The notes beneath the pieces are model-generated. The model was given only the letters and a program-made list of their open reading frames with translations. It ran no database searches and was not told the origin of the DNA. This document shows positions 1-5,668 of a DNA stretch of 5,670 nucleotides, piece by piece (position 1 is the stretch's first letter; the number at the start of each line of letters is the position of its first letter). The position numbers and the translations under genes are program-made. Source of the DNA: an uncultured bacterium (GTDB taxonomy: Bacteria; Bacteroidota; Bacteroidia; Bacteroidales; Bacteroidaceae); the NCBI GenBank assembly GCA_905215575.1, contig CAJMQV010000126.1:1-5670 (forward strand), in the 5' to 3' direction.

Positions 1-9
1 GATAGGAAA

Positions 10-1162
10 ATGTTGAAATTAATGAAAAAGGAAGACGGGTTTTCTACACCATATACCTGCATGAACGCCATAAAAAAAGGCGGGATTGAGACAAAACTTT
101 CCATGGTACTGATGGGATTCGGAAACTAACTTTGTCCACAAACAGAAGATCAAAGGTCTTTTATATCTGGCAGTGGAAGCTGCATACCTGGTATTTATGC
201 TGGTGAACGGCATTGGCTTTTTGAGTATGTTGGGCTCTCTGGGCAGCGTTCCGCAGAAGGAAGTCTGGGATGAGACAAATCAGGTTTATGTGTATACACA
301 GGGCGATCAGTCGGTACTGATCCTGCTCTATGGAGTGGCAACGATCCTTCTGACACTGCTTATGATCTGGGTTTGGAGAGGAACGCTTAAAAGCGCTTAC
401 AAGGCAGAATGTCTGGATAAAAACGGACTTCATGTGAATACTTTTGCAGAAGATCTGAAATCTCTGCTTCATGAGAATCTTCACAGACTTCTGATGACTC
501 CGCCTGTGGCAGCTATTTGTATTTTTACAATTCTGCCTCTGATCTTTATGATCTGCATGGCCTTTACCAACTACAGTAAAATAGGTAATCACCTCATGCT
601 TTTTGACTGGGTCGGTCTGGAAAATTTCAGGGCCCTGTTCGACTCCGGCAGTATTCTGGGAAGCACCTTCTGGTCCGTGCTGGCCTGGACGCTTGTGTGG
701 GCGTTTTTCGCCACCTTCAGCAACTACATTTTCGGAATGATACTTTCCCTGATGATCAACAGGAAGGAGACGAAGGCCAAAGGCTTCTGGCGGTTCTGCT
801 TTGTATTGTCCTGTGCGGTTCCCATGTTCGTATCATTGCTGATTATGAAAACCATGCTGCAGCCAAACGGCGCTGTCAACGTGCTTCTGCGTAATCTTGG
901 CTGGATAGCCCAGGACGCCAGCCTTCCGTTCTTCACGGATCCCACCTGGGCGCGCATAACCGTTATCGTGGTCAACATCTGGGTAGGCGTTCCCTATACG
1001 CTGCTCCAGCTGACGGGCGTGCTGCAGAACATCCCCGCGGAGCTGTATGAAGCGGCCAAGGTGGACGGGGCCAATGCCTTCCAGATATTTTTCAAAATTA
1101 CGCTGCCGTATATGCTGTATGTGACCACGCCTTATCTGATCGTCACCTTTACCGGAAACGTG
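10..1162 (+). pseudogene. malF: MalF-type sugar ABC transporter permease, frameshifted and C-terminally truncated
   Basis: Inner-membrane permease subunit of a binding-protein-dependent sugar importer (maltose/maltodextrin or related oligosaccharide; a GanP-like galactan permease cannot be excluded). The N-terminus is read from ATG 10 or ATG 22 in frame 1 and stops at TAA 127-129. The protein then continues in frame 2 (FVHKQKIKGLLYLAVEAAYL) as one long open frame, in which GTG 173 is only an internal codon. Removing one copy of the tandem aact (124-131) restores GFGNFVHKQ. Numbering from GTG 173, membrane segments lie near residues 3-21, 48-68, 111-131, 168-194, 206-229, 261-283 and 313-328. 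The ABC-permease EAA loop, which contacts the ATPase, is clear at 290-312 (ELYEAAKVDGA, then ITLP). Homology stops at TFTGNV (base 1162), where the family normally continues NNFNVIYLL..GGP for roughly 70 more residues. The final membrane segments are therefore missing, and the product should not work. Family call is firm; exact substrate is not. Confidence 0.8.
124..131 (+). repeat. 4-bp tandem duplication causing a frameshift in malF
   Basis: The bases aact occur twice in a row. With one copy the reading is gga aac ttt gtc (G-N-F-V), which joins the two parts of the permease without a gap. With two copies a TAA follows GFGN. This is seen directly; whether it is a real mutation, a slippage variant or a sequence error cannot be told from one sequence. 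Confidence 0.85.
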
Positions 1163-1330
1163 GCTTTCCGGAATGATAACTTTTTTGATATCTGGGGAGC
1201 AAAACCGGTTTGGGGCGGTAGTGTGGGATATGGTTACGATAGTCTGTTCGGTCCGCTCGAGGCTTCTTTGGGATACTCCAGCAGATCTCATAAGGTGGGG
1301 TTTTATGTAAATCTGGGATATGTCTTTTGA
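1163..1330 (+). pseudogene. C-terminal 55 residues of an outer-membrane beta-barrel protein (patatin/surface-antigen type), 5' part missing
   Basis: The frame inherited from malF continues with alternating polar and hydrophobic strands (VWGGSVGYGYDSLFGPLEASL, then KVGFYVNLGYVF) and ends in a terminal Phe. That is the C-terminal beta-signal recognised by the BAM complex in outer-membrane proteins. The 'GPLEASLGYSSRSHKVGFYVNLGY' style is what I recall from the C-terminal barrel (bacterial surface antigen domain) of Bacteroidota patatin-like phospholipases; a BamA/TamA-like barrel is the alternative. Neither the barrel's earlier strands nor any catalytic domain is present. An outer-membrane barrel end cannot be a natural continuation of a cytoplasmic-membrane permease, so this is a separate gene fragment joined in frame by chance. 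Barrel end: confident. Patatin assignment: tentative. Confidence 0.7.
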
Positions 1331-1333
1331 TAA

Positions 1334-1374
1334 ACCGGTTCGGGAACGAGACAGAGAGCTTGTCCCGGACCGGT
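1334..1374 (+). terminator. Strong hairpin after the outer-membrane protein stop codon
   Basis: Arms 1334-1345 (ACCGGTTCGGGA) and 1363-1374 (TCCCGGACCGGT) pair over 12 bp with a single G-T wobble and a 17-nt loop. The hairpin starts 3 bases after the TGA. No clean T-run follows (only ctccttt), so it may act as a transcript-end stabiliser or a non-canonical terminator. The region from here to 1577 (about 200 bp) holds no gene that I can support. Confidence 0.6.
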
Positions 1375-1546
1375 CTCCTTTGCCGCAGACCACCGGATGA
1401 CGCAGGCCTGAAGTTCAAGTCGGTTCGTCAGTTTACTCATGAATCCGGAGGGCTGCTGTCATCTGTCTGTAATGGGATGTATCAGATTCCTCTTTTGATC
1501 GGGCAGAGATGCCGGACAAGCTCCATGTTTTTTATGCAGTATCCGT

Positions 1547-1571
1547 TTCATTCGTTATCGTCAGGAATGAA
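1547..1571 (-). terminator. Weak hairpin just past the HU-like gene stop
   Basis: Seven perfect pairs (ttcattc 1547-1553 with gaatgaa 1565-1571) enclose an 11-nt loop, with a possible outer CCG/CGG clamp at 1543-1545/1575-1577. It lies immediately downstream of the minus-strand stop codon (1578-1580). It lacks a T-run, so a terminator role is only suggested by its position. Confidence 0.3.
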
Positions 1572-1577
1572 CTCCGG

Positions 1578-2039
1578 TTACTCTTCCCGAGTCTCTTCTT
1601 CCCTGATTGTTTCGGGTCGTAACAAGTCCTTTGGGAAATATTTGGATAGTGGGTAGCGAAAGAATTTCATCCGGCTGACACGTTGGGTAAACTTGCGGTC
1701 GGCAATGAAATATACTTTGGATACCCGTACCTCGTGAGGCAATACATCTTCCGGATGCTCGAAGCCATTGCTTGTAATGGAGGCATGAAACGATCCCAAC
1801 CCTCTGATGGATACGGATTCTCCATTTTTCAATATCTCTTCTATCACGTCCGGCAGATCGGTGAGGATGCTCAATACTTCCCCTTTGCTTCGTGAACTGT
1901 TTGCCGAAAGGATTTCGGCAAGGTCTTCTTCGTTCTTGCCGCCTCTTTTCTGAAGTTTCCGCTGGATGGCAAAATAGAGTTCTCTGATTCCTTCGGCTGT
2001 TCTGAACTTTTTCTTTCTGACTAAATAAATGAGTCCCAT
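1578..2039 (-). CDS. HU family (HU-HIG type) DNA-binding protein
   Basis: A 153-residue basic protein of the HU/IHF superfamily, in the longer Bacteroidota-specific form. Such proteins bind and bend DNA in the nucleoid; the specific role of this paralogue is unknown. The start MGLIYLVRKKKF fits the family's usual beginning, a short strand plus a basic cluster. Residues 14-72 form the helical dimerisation part (AEGIRELYFAIQRKLQKRG, then helices to EEILKNGE). Residues 72-83 (NGESVSIRGLGSF) match the HU core motif 'G..V.L.GFG.F'. Residues 84-118 form the modified DNA-binding arm, with VSKVYFIADRKF typical of the HU-HIG group. A charged tail ends REEETREE. The gene is convergent with the outer-membrane fragment and follows the regulator gene after a 261-bp gap holding its own promoter and three operator-like repeats. 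Superfamily assignment is confident; the target is unknown. Confidence 0.85.
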   Translation of the reverse strand: MGLIYLVRKKKFRTAEGIRELYFAIQRKLQKRGGKNEEDLAEILSANSSRSKGEVLSILTDLPDVIEEILKNGESVSIRGLGSFHASITSNGFEHPEDVLPHEVRVSKVYFIADRKFTQRVSRMKFFRYPLSKYFPKDLLRPETIREEETREE

Positions 2040-2074
2040 AGTGCTTTGTATGAAAGGTTAATATGATTCGATGT

Positions 2075-2138
2075 ACCGGTTACACAACTTGTACGTTACC
2101 AGTTGTACAACTCGTCGTATACCAGTTGTGCAACTCGT
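2075..2138 (-). repeat. Three 18-bp palindromic repeats at 23-bp period in the HU-like gene leader
   Basis: The copies are at 2075-2092, 2098-2115 and 2121-2138. On the plus strand the unit is ACCAGTTGTACAACTCGT. Copy 2 matches exactly and contains the perfect 12-bp palindrome AGTTGTACAACT. Copy 3 differs by one base (TG for TA at the centre). Copy 1 is diverged (ACCGGTTACACAACTTGT). They lie between the predicted transcription start (about 2145) and the start codon (2039). This suggests a multi-site operator or repeated structures in the 5' leader. The protein that binds them is unknown; autoregulation by the HU-like protein is possible but unsupported. Confidence 0.75.
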
Positions 2139-2151
2139 ATTCGGTTCCTTA

Positions 2152-2182
2152 CAAAGGTAACTAAAAAGAGATAGAAAGGAAA
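2152..2182 (-). promoter_or_regulatory. Bacteroidota-type promoter of the HU-like gene
   Basis: On the minus strand TACCTTTG (2159-2152) matches the -7 consensus TAnnTTTG. TTTC (2182-2179) lies exactly 19 bp upstream, one base from the -33 consensus TTTG. Transcription would start near 2145, leaving a leader of about 105 nt that contains all three palindromic repeats. Confidence 0.6.
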
Positions 2183-2248
2183 GAGATTGAGGACTAAATG
2201 GAGCGAATGATTGGTATAACGAGAGAAATATGGAAAGAGGAGGATGGC

Positions 2249-2268
2249 AAAGCCTCTGTTGAGGTCTT
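2249..2268 (-). terminator. Possible weak terminator hairpin after the Crp/Fnr-like gene
   Basis: Arms aaagcctc (2249-2256) and gaggtctt (2261-2268) enclose a 4-nt loop, with one A-C mismatch and one G-T wobble. On the minus strand the arm ends in CTTT. It sits about 32 bases after the regulator's stop. The stem is short, so the call is weak. Confidence 0.3.
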
Positions 2269-2300
2269 CACCCGCTCTGTCGCTGTGTCAAGCTCCGAAA

Positions 2301-2870
2301 TTACATTTTCATTTCTCTCCGGATTCTGCTCAGCGACTGTGGTGTAATCCACAAATAAGAGGCTATATGCTTTAAAGGCACATTTTGTAATAGTTCGGGA
2401 TGTTCTTTGATAAGAGTCAGATAACGTTCTTTAGCTTTGGGGCTTCCGGCGCTGATCAGCCAGTTTTCGAGGCTGAGTAGTTGCCGTTCCATCAGTTGCC
2501 GTCCCAGGTTGGCGAGTCCGAGCGATGAAGCATAAAGATTGTTCAGGGTTGATCCCGGAATACAGTAGGCTATGCTATCGCACATGACTTCAATCGTGAT
2601 GTGCGATGCAGTATTTTCCACATATCCCCATACCGAAAAGGCAGCTTCGCCTGCACCGGCAAACCAAATGGTAGTGTCCACTCCATCTTTCAGATAATGG
2701 GCACGCCAGATGCCCTGCTTTATCAGATACAGATTTCCGTTTTTGGAGCCTTCATGGACGATGACTTCTTTCTTTTTGAAACGGATCTCCTCCATATAGC
2801 TGAGCAGGGTTTGCGTGTCGTTTTCTGAAAGATGATAGCTGTTTCTGAACTTTTCAATAAATGTTTCCAT
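2301..2870 (-). CDS. Crp/Fnr-family transcriptional regulator
   Basis: A cytoplasmic DNA-binding regulator of 189 residues from the preferred start (METFIEKF, base 2870). An upstream ATG at 2909 would add 13 residues, but it overlaps the -7 promoter box, so it is rejected. Residues 25-110 form the cyclic-nucleotide-binding beta-roll (KKKEVIVHEG..GNLYLIKQGIWR). Residues 111-145 form the dimer helix. Residues 164-186 form the C-terminal helix-turn-helix (PLKHIASYLWITPQSLSRIRRE). In the phosphate-binding cassette the sequence is AGAGEAAFSVWGYVENTAS, without the Arg that contacts the cAMP phosphate. There is also no N-terminal cysteine set for an Fe-S cluster. Its signal is therefore probably neither cAMP nor oxygen sensing of the Fnr kind. 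Proteins of this shape are common in Bacteroidota. The MATE exporter stop lies 40 bp upstream on the same strand, so the exporter is a plausible target or co-transcribed partner. Confidence 0.9.
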   Translation of the reverse strand: METFIEKFRNSYHLSENDTQTLLSYMEEIRFKKKEVIVHEGSKNGNLYLIKQGIWRAHYLKDGVDTTIWFAGAGEAAFSVWGYVENTASHITIEVMCDSIAYCIPGSTLNNLYASSLGLANLGRQLMERQLLSLENWLISAGSPKAKERYLTLIKEHPELLQNVPLKHIASYLWITPQSLSRIRREMKM

Positions 2871-2875
2871 AAGAC

Positions 2876-2904
2876 TCTTTGCATCTGTTTGAATGATGCA
2901 AAGA
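2876..2904. promoter_or_regulatory. Perfect 10-bp inverted repeat over the regulator's promoter
   Basis: TCTTTGCATC (2876-2885) and GATGCAAAGA (2895-2904) are exact reverse complements separated by 9 bp. The right arm overlaps the minus-strand -7 box, and the left arm lies just before the regulator's start codon. A dimeric regulator bound here would block initiation, so this is a candidate autoregulatory operator of the Crp/Fnr-like protein. The symmetry is observed; the function is inferred. Confidence 0.6.
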
Positions 2905-2929
2905 TACATATCATCGGCGAACGGCGAAA
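2899..2929 (-). promoter_or_regulatory. Bacteroidota-type promoter of the Crp/Fnr-like gene
   Basis: The minus-strand TATCTTTG (2906-2899) fits TAnnTTTG. TTTC (2929-2926) lies 19 bp upstream, inside the last codons of the MATE gene. The predicted start, near 2892, gives a leader of about 22 nt to the ATG at 2870, which is why that start was chosen. Confidence 0.6.
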
Positions 2930-4263
2930 GAGTCCTTCAGGTAAATTCCGATAATAAGCAATAAGGTCAGCAGTTCGGCCAAAGGAACGGCCAGCCAAAT
3001 GCCCCTTACTCCCAGCACCGGAGGCAAGAGCAGGAAACCTGCCAGCATGAACAATGTTCCCCGGAAAAGGGTGATGACAGTGGCGCGCCGGGCACGTTCG
3101 ATACTTTGATAATAGCCGATGCCCACTATGTTGAGCGCAAAAAACAGATAGCCGACTGCAAAGTAAGGAATGCCGTTTACCGCAATATCATAGGCTTGGT
3201 AGCTTTTATCGATAAACAGCCCGACTATTTGGTGATTGAATACCAGAGTGGCGGCAAAGAAAAAAATGCCGCAGCCTAAAGCTGTCTTCAATGCCAACCG
3301 GATGGTACGTGCGACCCGTCCCGGGTTCTGTTGTCCGAAATTATAGCTGATGATGGGTTGTGCCGATTGGGCGATGGCATTGTATACCATAAAAATGATA
3401 GGAAAGAAGTAACATACAATGCTGAATGCGGCTACACCGCTTTCTCCCAAATGGCTGATAAATACATAATTCCCCAGGAACATCATGCTGGCAATGGATG
3501 CCTCGCTGATAAAGGCGGAAGATCCCAGCCTGATCATGTAGCCGATGTTACGGCAGGTAAGCCGCATGCTTTTCCAGCTCAGCTTGATACGGTAAATACC
3601 TACGTTACGGGAAAAACGGAGGAGATAAATGAGTGTCATCAATCCGCCGACCATAGTGCCCAAGCTGGTGGCAAAAGCAGCTCCCATCATTCCCCAGCCC
3701 AATTGGAAAATGAAGACATAATCGAGTATGATATTGATAATGGCCGATACGGCGTTGCACATCATGGCATAGTTGGGCGATCCGTCCAGGCGGATGTAAA
3801 ACATGCCGGCGCTTAGGAGCAGGTAGAATACGAGGAAAGGTACGTACCAATTCATATACTCCACCACCAGAGGCAACAACCGTTCCGAGCTGCCGAGTAA
3901 TCGGCCGATAGGCTCTGCGAAATAGCAGCAGAGTGCCGATAGCACTAGAATAAGTAAGGCCGAAAAGGCAAGTGCCTGTGTGATGTTGATACTCGCAACT
4001 TTTCGTTTACCTTGTGACAGGTGAATGGAAGCTACAACAGATGCGCCCACTCCAAACATCAGTCCGATGCCGGTGGTTATCATAAATAGCGGTGCCGTGA
4101 TGTTGACCGCTGCCAGGGCATCACTGCCTATACCTTTACCGACAAATATACCGTCGGTGATTACAAACACGGCGGAAAAGACCATTCCAAGTACTGTTGG
4201 AATCAATAATTTCCTGAATAGTCTCGGAATTTCCATATTTCCGAAGTCAATGCTGTCCTTCAT
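2911..4263 (-). CDS. MATE family multidrug efflux transporter
   Basis: A 12-helix inner-membrane exporter of 450 residues, the normal length for the family, built as two similar six-helix halves. MATE proteins expel cationic drugs, toxins or metabolites using a Na+ or H+ gradient; the substrate here cannot be read from sequence. Visible family marks are TM1 VFVITDGIFVGKGIG (residues 32-46) with its conserved Asp37, the NIILDYVFIFQLGWGMMGAAFATSLG stretch near 177-202, and AQPIISYNFGQ near 301-311. Helices continue to YLKDSFAVRR at the C-terminus. The start MKDSIDFGNMEIPRLF at 4263 is typical of Bacteroidota homologues. The frame is open 34 codons further upstream, but that extension crosses the promoter and lacks family character. 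The gene is divergent from the cytidylate-kinase-like gene and just upstream of the Crp/Fnr-like regulator. Confidence 0.92.
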   Translation of the reverse strand: MKDSIDFGNMEIPRLFRKLLIPTVLGMVFSAVFVITDGIFVGKGIGSDALAAVNITAPLFMITTGIGLMFGVGASVVASIHLSQGKRKVASINITQALAFSALLILVLSALCCYFAEPIGRLLGSSERLLPLVVEYMNWYVPFLVFYLLLSAGMFYIRLDGSPNYAMMCNAVSAIINIILDYVFIFQLGWGMMGAAFATSLGTMVGGLMTLIYLLRFSRNVGIYRIKLSWKSMRLTCRNIGYMIRLGSSAFISEASIASMMFLGNYVFISHLGESGVAAFSIVCYFFPIIFMVYNAIAQSAQPIISYNFGQQNPGRVARTIRLALKTALGCGIFFFAATLVFNHQIVGLFIDKSYQAYDIAVNGIPYFAVGYLFFALNIVGIGYYQSIERARRATVITLFRGTLFMLAGFLLLPPVLGVRGIWLAVPLAELLTLLLIIGIYLKDSFAVRR

Positions 4264-4292
4264 AAAAACAATGTTTATTTTTTTAGCGGCTG

Positions 4293-4300
4293 CAAAGATA
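4293..4300 (-). promoter_or_regulatory. -7 promoter box of the MATE gene
   Basis: The minus-strand TATCTTTG (4300-4293) fits TAnnTTTG, and its surroundings (GTATCTTTGCA, 11 bp) are identical to the regulator's promoter at 2897-2907. No good -33 element is present at 19-20 bp upstream. The start of transcription would be near 4286, with a short leader to the ATG at 4263. Confidence 0.5.
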
Positions 4301-4350
4301 CGACTCTGAAAATGGATAAAAGTTACCAATTGATAAGAAATGCGGCACTC

Positions 4351-4421
4351 TGTATATTGGTACATTATTTATTTTCTTCTTTCGGAAATAATGTGTATGT
4401 TTGCTATTGAACCAATATACA
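4351..4421. repeat. Inverted repeat bracketing the cytidylate-kinase-like gene promoter
   Basis: TGTATATTGGT (4351-4361) and ACCAATATACA (4411-4421) are exact reverse complements over 11 bp. Including one mismatch, the match extends to 14 bp (4351-4364 with 4408-4421). The enclosed 43 bp contain both promoter elements (-33 at 4373-4376, -7 at 4396-4403). The right arm lies at the predicted transcription start, 8 bp before the start codon. It may be a pair of operator sites joined by looping, or a very small invertible promoter. Confidence 0.7.
4373..4403 (+). promoter_or_regulatory. Bacteroidota-type promoter of the cytidylate-kinase-like gene
   Basis: TTTC (4373-4376) and TATGTTTG (4396-4403) are spaced by 19 bp and fit the -33/-7 pattern. 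Transcription would start near 4410, so the ATG at 4430 is the first usable start after it; the ATGs at 4340, 4391 and 4397 lie upstream of or within the promoter. Confidence 0.6.
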
Positions 4422-4429
4422 AAAGTACT

Positions 4430-5059
4430 ATGAATGGTAATTATGTCATCAATATCGGCCGTCAGTTGGGCAGTGGCGGAAAAGAGATCGGAGAAAAGTT
4501 GGCAGCCAGGTTAGGCATCGATTTCTATGATAAAGAGCTGATTAATCTGGCTTCGGAGGAAAGCGGACTCTGTCGGGAGTTTTTCGAGAAAGCCGACGAG
4601 AAAGCCTCTCAGGGTATTATCGGCGGGTTGTTTGGGATGCGTTTTCCTTTTATTAGTGATGGTGCCATGCCTTGCACCAATTGCCTGAGCAATGATGCTC
4701 TTTTTAAAATCCAGAGTGATGTCATCCGGCATCTTGCGGCAAATAAATCCTGTGTGTTTGTGGGGCGGTGTGCCGATTACATCTTGCGTGAACATCCCCG
4801 TTGTGCCAATATTTTCATTTCTGCTTCGCAAGAGGATCGTATAGCCCGTCTGTGTCGCATCCACGGAATTTCTGAAGAAGCAGCCGCAGAAAAAATGAAT
4901 AAGGCGGATAAGAAGCGTTCAGAATATTATAATTACTATAGCTATAAAACCTGGGGAGCAGCTGCGACCTATCATCTTTGCATCGATTCTTCGGTATTGG
5001 GAATTGATGAAACGGTAAGGTTTATAGAAGAATTTGTGGTGAAGAAACTGGCTTTGTAA
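4430..5059 (+). CDS. Cytidylate kinase-like family protein
   Basis: A cytoplasmic P-loop nucleotide-binding protein of 209 residues from MNGNYVINIG. It belongs to the cytidylate-kinase-like family (Pfam type PF13189), which resembles CMP kinase but whose substrate is generally not established. The phosphate-binding loop is at residues 10-21 (GRQLGSGGKEIG). DFYDKELI follows at 31-38, as in CMP kinases. VGRCADYIL at 111-119 is a core strand-helix element. The lid-like basic segment at 160-176 (DKKRSEYYNYYSYKTWG) supplies Lys and Arg residues for phosphate binding. YHLCIDSSVLGIDETV near 181-196 is the usual C-terminal strand and helix. A true housekeeping CMP kinase would be recognisably different in the NMP-binding part; here residues 50-95 are family-specific, with Cys82 and Cys85 in PCTNC. 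The start was chosen because the longer frame runs through the promoter. The gene is divergent from the MATE gene and convergent with the next transporter. Confidence 0.85.
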   Translation: MNGNYVINIGRQLGSGGKEIGEKLAARLGIDFYDKELINLASEESGLCREFFEKADEKASQGIIGGLFGMRFPFISDGAMPCTNCLSNDALFKIQSDVIRHLAANKSCVFVGRCADYILREHPRCANIFISASQEDRIARLCRIHGISEEAAAEKMNKADKKRSEYYNYYSYKTWGAAATYHLCIDSSVLGIDETVRFIEEFVVKKLAL

Positions 5060-5080
5060 TAGAAGCTGTTACCATATAGA

Positions 5081-5124
5081 AATGGCCAATTACTATGTAA
5101 ATAAAAACATGGTAACTGGCCATT
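5081..5124. terminator. Long hairpin between convergent genes
   Basis: Arms 5081-5097 (AATGGCCAATTACTATG) and 5108-5124 (CATGGTAACTGGCCATT) pair over 17 positions, with one A-C mismatch, one G-T wobble and an A-rich 10-nt loop. It lies 21 bp after the kinase-like stop and 22 bp after the transporter stop on the other strand, so it probably serves as a bidirectional terminator. There is no T-run on either side. A competing pairing exists: GTTACCAT (5068-5075) is the exact complement of 5109-5116. Confidence 0.6.
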
Positions 5125-5146
5125 GCTGTATCAGGGTGTATCGTTA

Positions 5147-5668
5147 TCACATCATTAGCAACAATATCATTTGTCCCGCAAGGATACGGAGAAACATCGA
5201 TAGCGGATATACGGTAGAATAACCTACTGCCGGTGCGTCGCTACCGGTTGCCTGATTGGAATAGGCCAATGCGGGAGGGTCGGTATTGCTACCCGCGATC
5301 AATCCCATCAGCATGAAGTAATTGATTTTATAATACGAACGTGCTATGACCCCGATTATCAGCAAAGGAATAATCGTGATCAGGAAACCGCAACCTACAT
5401 AAAGCAGACCATCTCCATGGATTACCGTATCCACGAAATTTGCTCCGGCTTCGATACCTACACTGGCAAGGAAGAGAACGATACCGATTTCACGTATCAT
5501 CAGGTTGGCGCTTTGAGTTGTATAAGTTACCAGATGTAGTTTGTGTCCGAAACGTCCTATCAGAATGGCTACCACCAGCGGTCCGCCGGCAAGGCCGAGC
5601 TTGACAGGAGTCGGCATACCCGGAAATGCAATGGGAAGACTACCGCACAGGATACCCAGGAAGATGCC
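5147..5668 (-). CDS. AspT/YidE-family transporter, C-terminal part (start outside window)
   Basis: The last 173 residues of an inner-membrane transporter with the YidE/YbjL duplication, the family of the aspartate:alanine exchanger AspT. Complete members have about 550 residues; the frame is open to the window edge, so the ATG at 5617 is internal. [17 protein letters not shown] (residues 25-41 of the visible part) is the family's glycine-rich signature. [20 protein letters not shown], then a long hydrophobic stretch ([22 protein letters not shown]), are membrane segments. [21 protein letters not shown] is the second signature, in which the TDPPAL element corresponds to the conserved T.(T/P)PAL of the repeat. 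The protein ends with a further hydrophobic helix ([16 protein letters not shown]). Aspartate/alanine exchange is known only for a few members, so substrate is unassigned. The gene is convergent with the kinase-like gene. Confidence 0.88.

Noticed and set aside
173..1330. A single 385-residue novel fusion protein of permease plus beta-barrel
   Set aside because: GTG 173 is an internal codon of a longer permease, and the C-terminal part belongs to an outer-membrane protein. The fusion is best explained by a junction, not by a new gene.
833..1418. Minus-strand open frames opposite malF and the hairpin region
   Set aside because: Their translations show no family features and they run antisense to the clear permease frame.
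1327..1656. Plus-strand open frame of 109 codons
   Set aside because: It overlaps the outer-membrane stop and the HU-like gene in antisense, has low-complexity Ser-rich translation and no recognisable domain.
2075..2138. CRISPR array from the three regular repeats
   Set aside because: Repeats of 18 bp with 5-bp gaps leave no room for spacers, and no cas gene is present.
2876..2904. Invertible element at the regulator promoter
   Set aside because: The 9-bp spacer is far too short for site-specific inversion; an operator is the better explanation.
3331..3816. Plus-strand open frame of 161 codons
   Set aside because: It is antisense to the MATE gene, whose membrane helices and motifs are unambiguous; the translation is hydrophilic without a recognisable fold.
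4340..4429. 30-residue N-terminal extension of the cytidylate-kinase-like protein
   Set aside because: It would be translated through the promoter; the family normally begins right before the P-loop, as at 4430.
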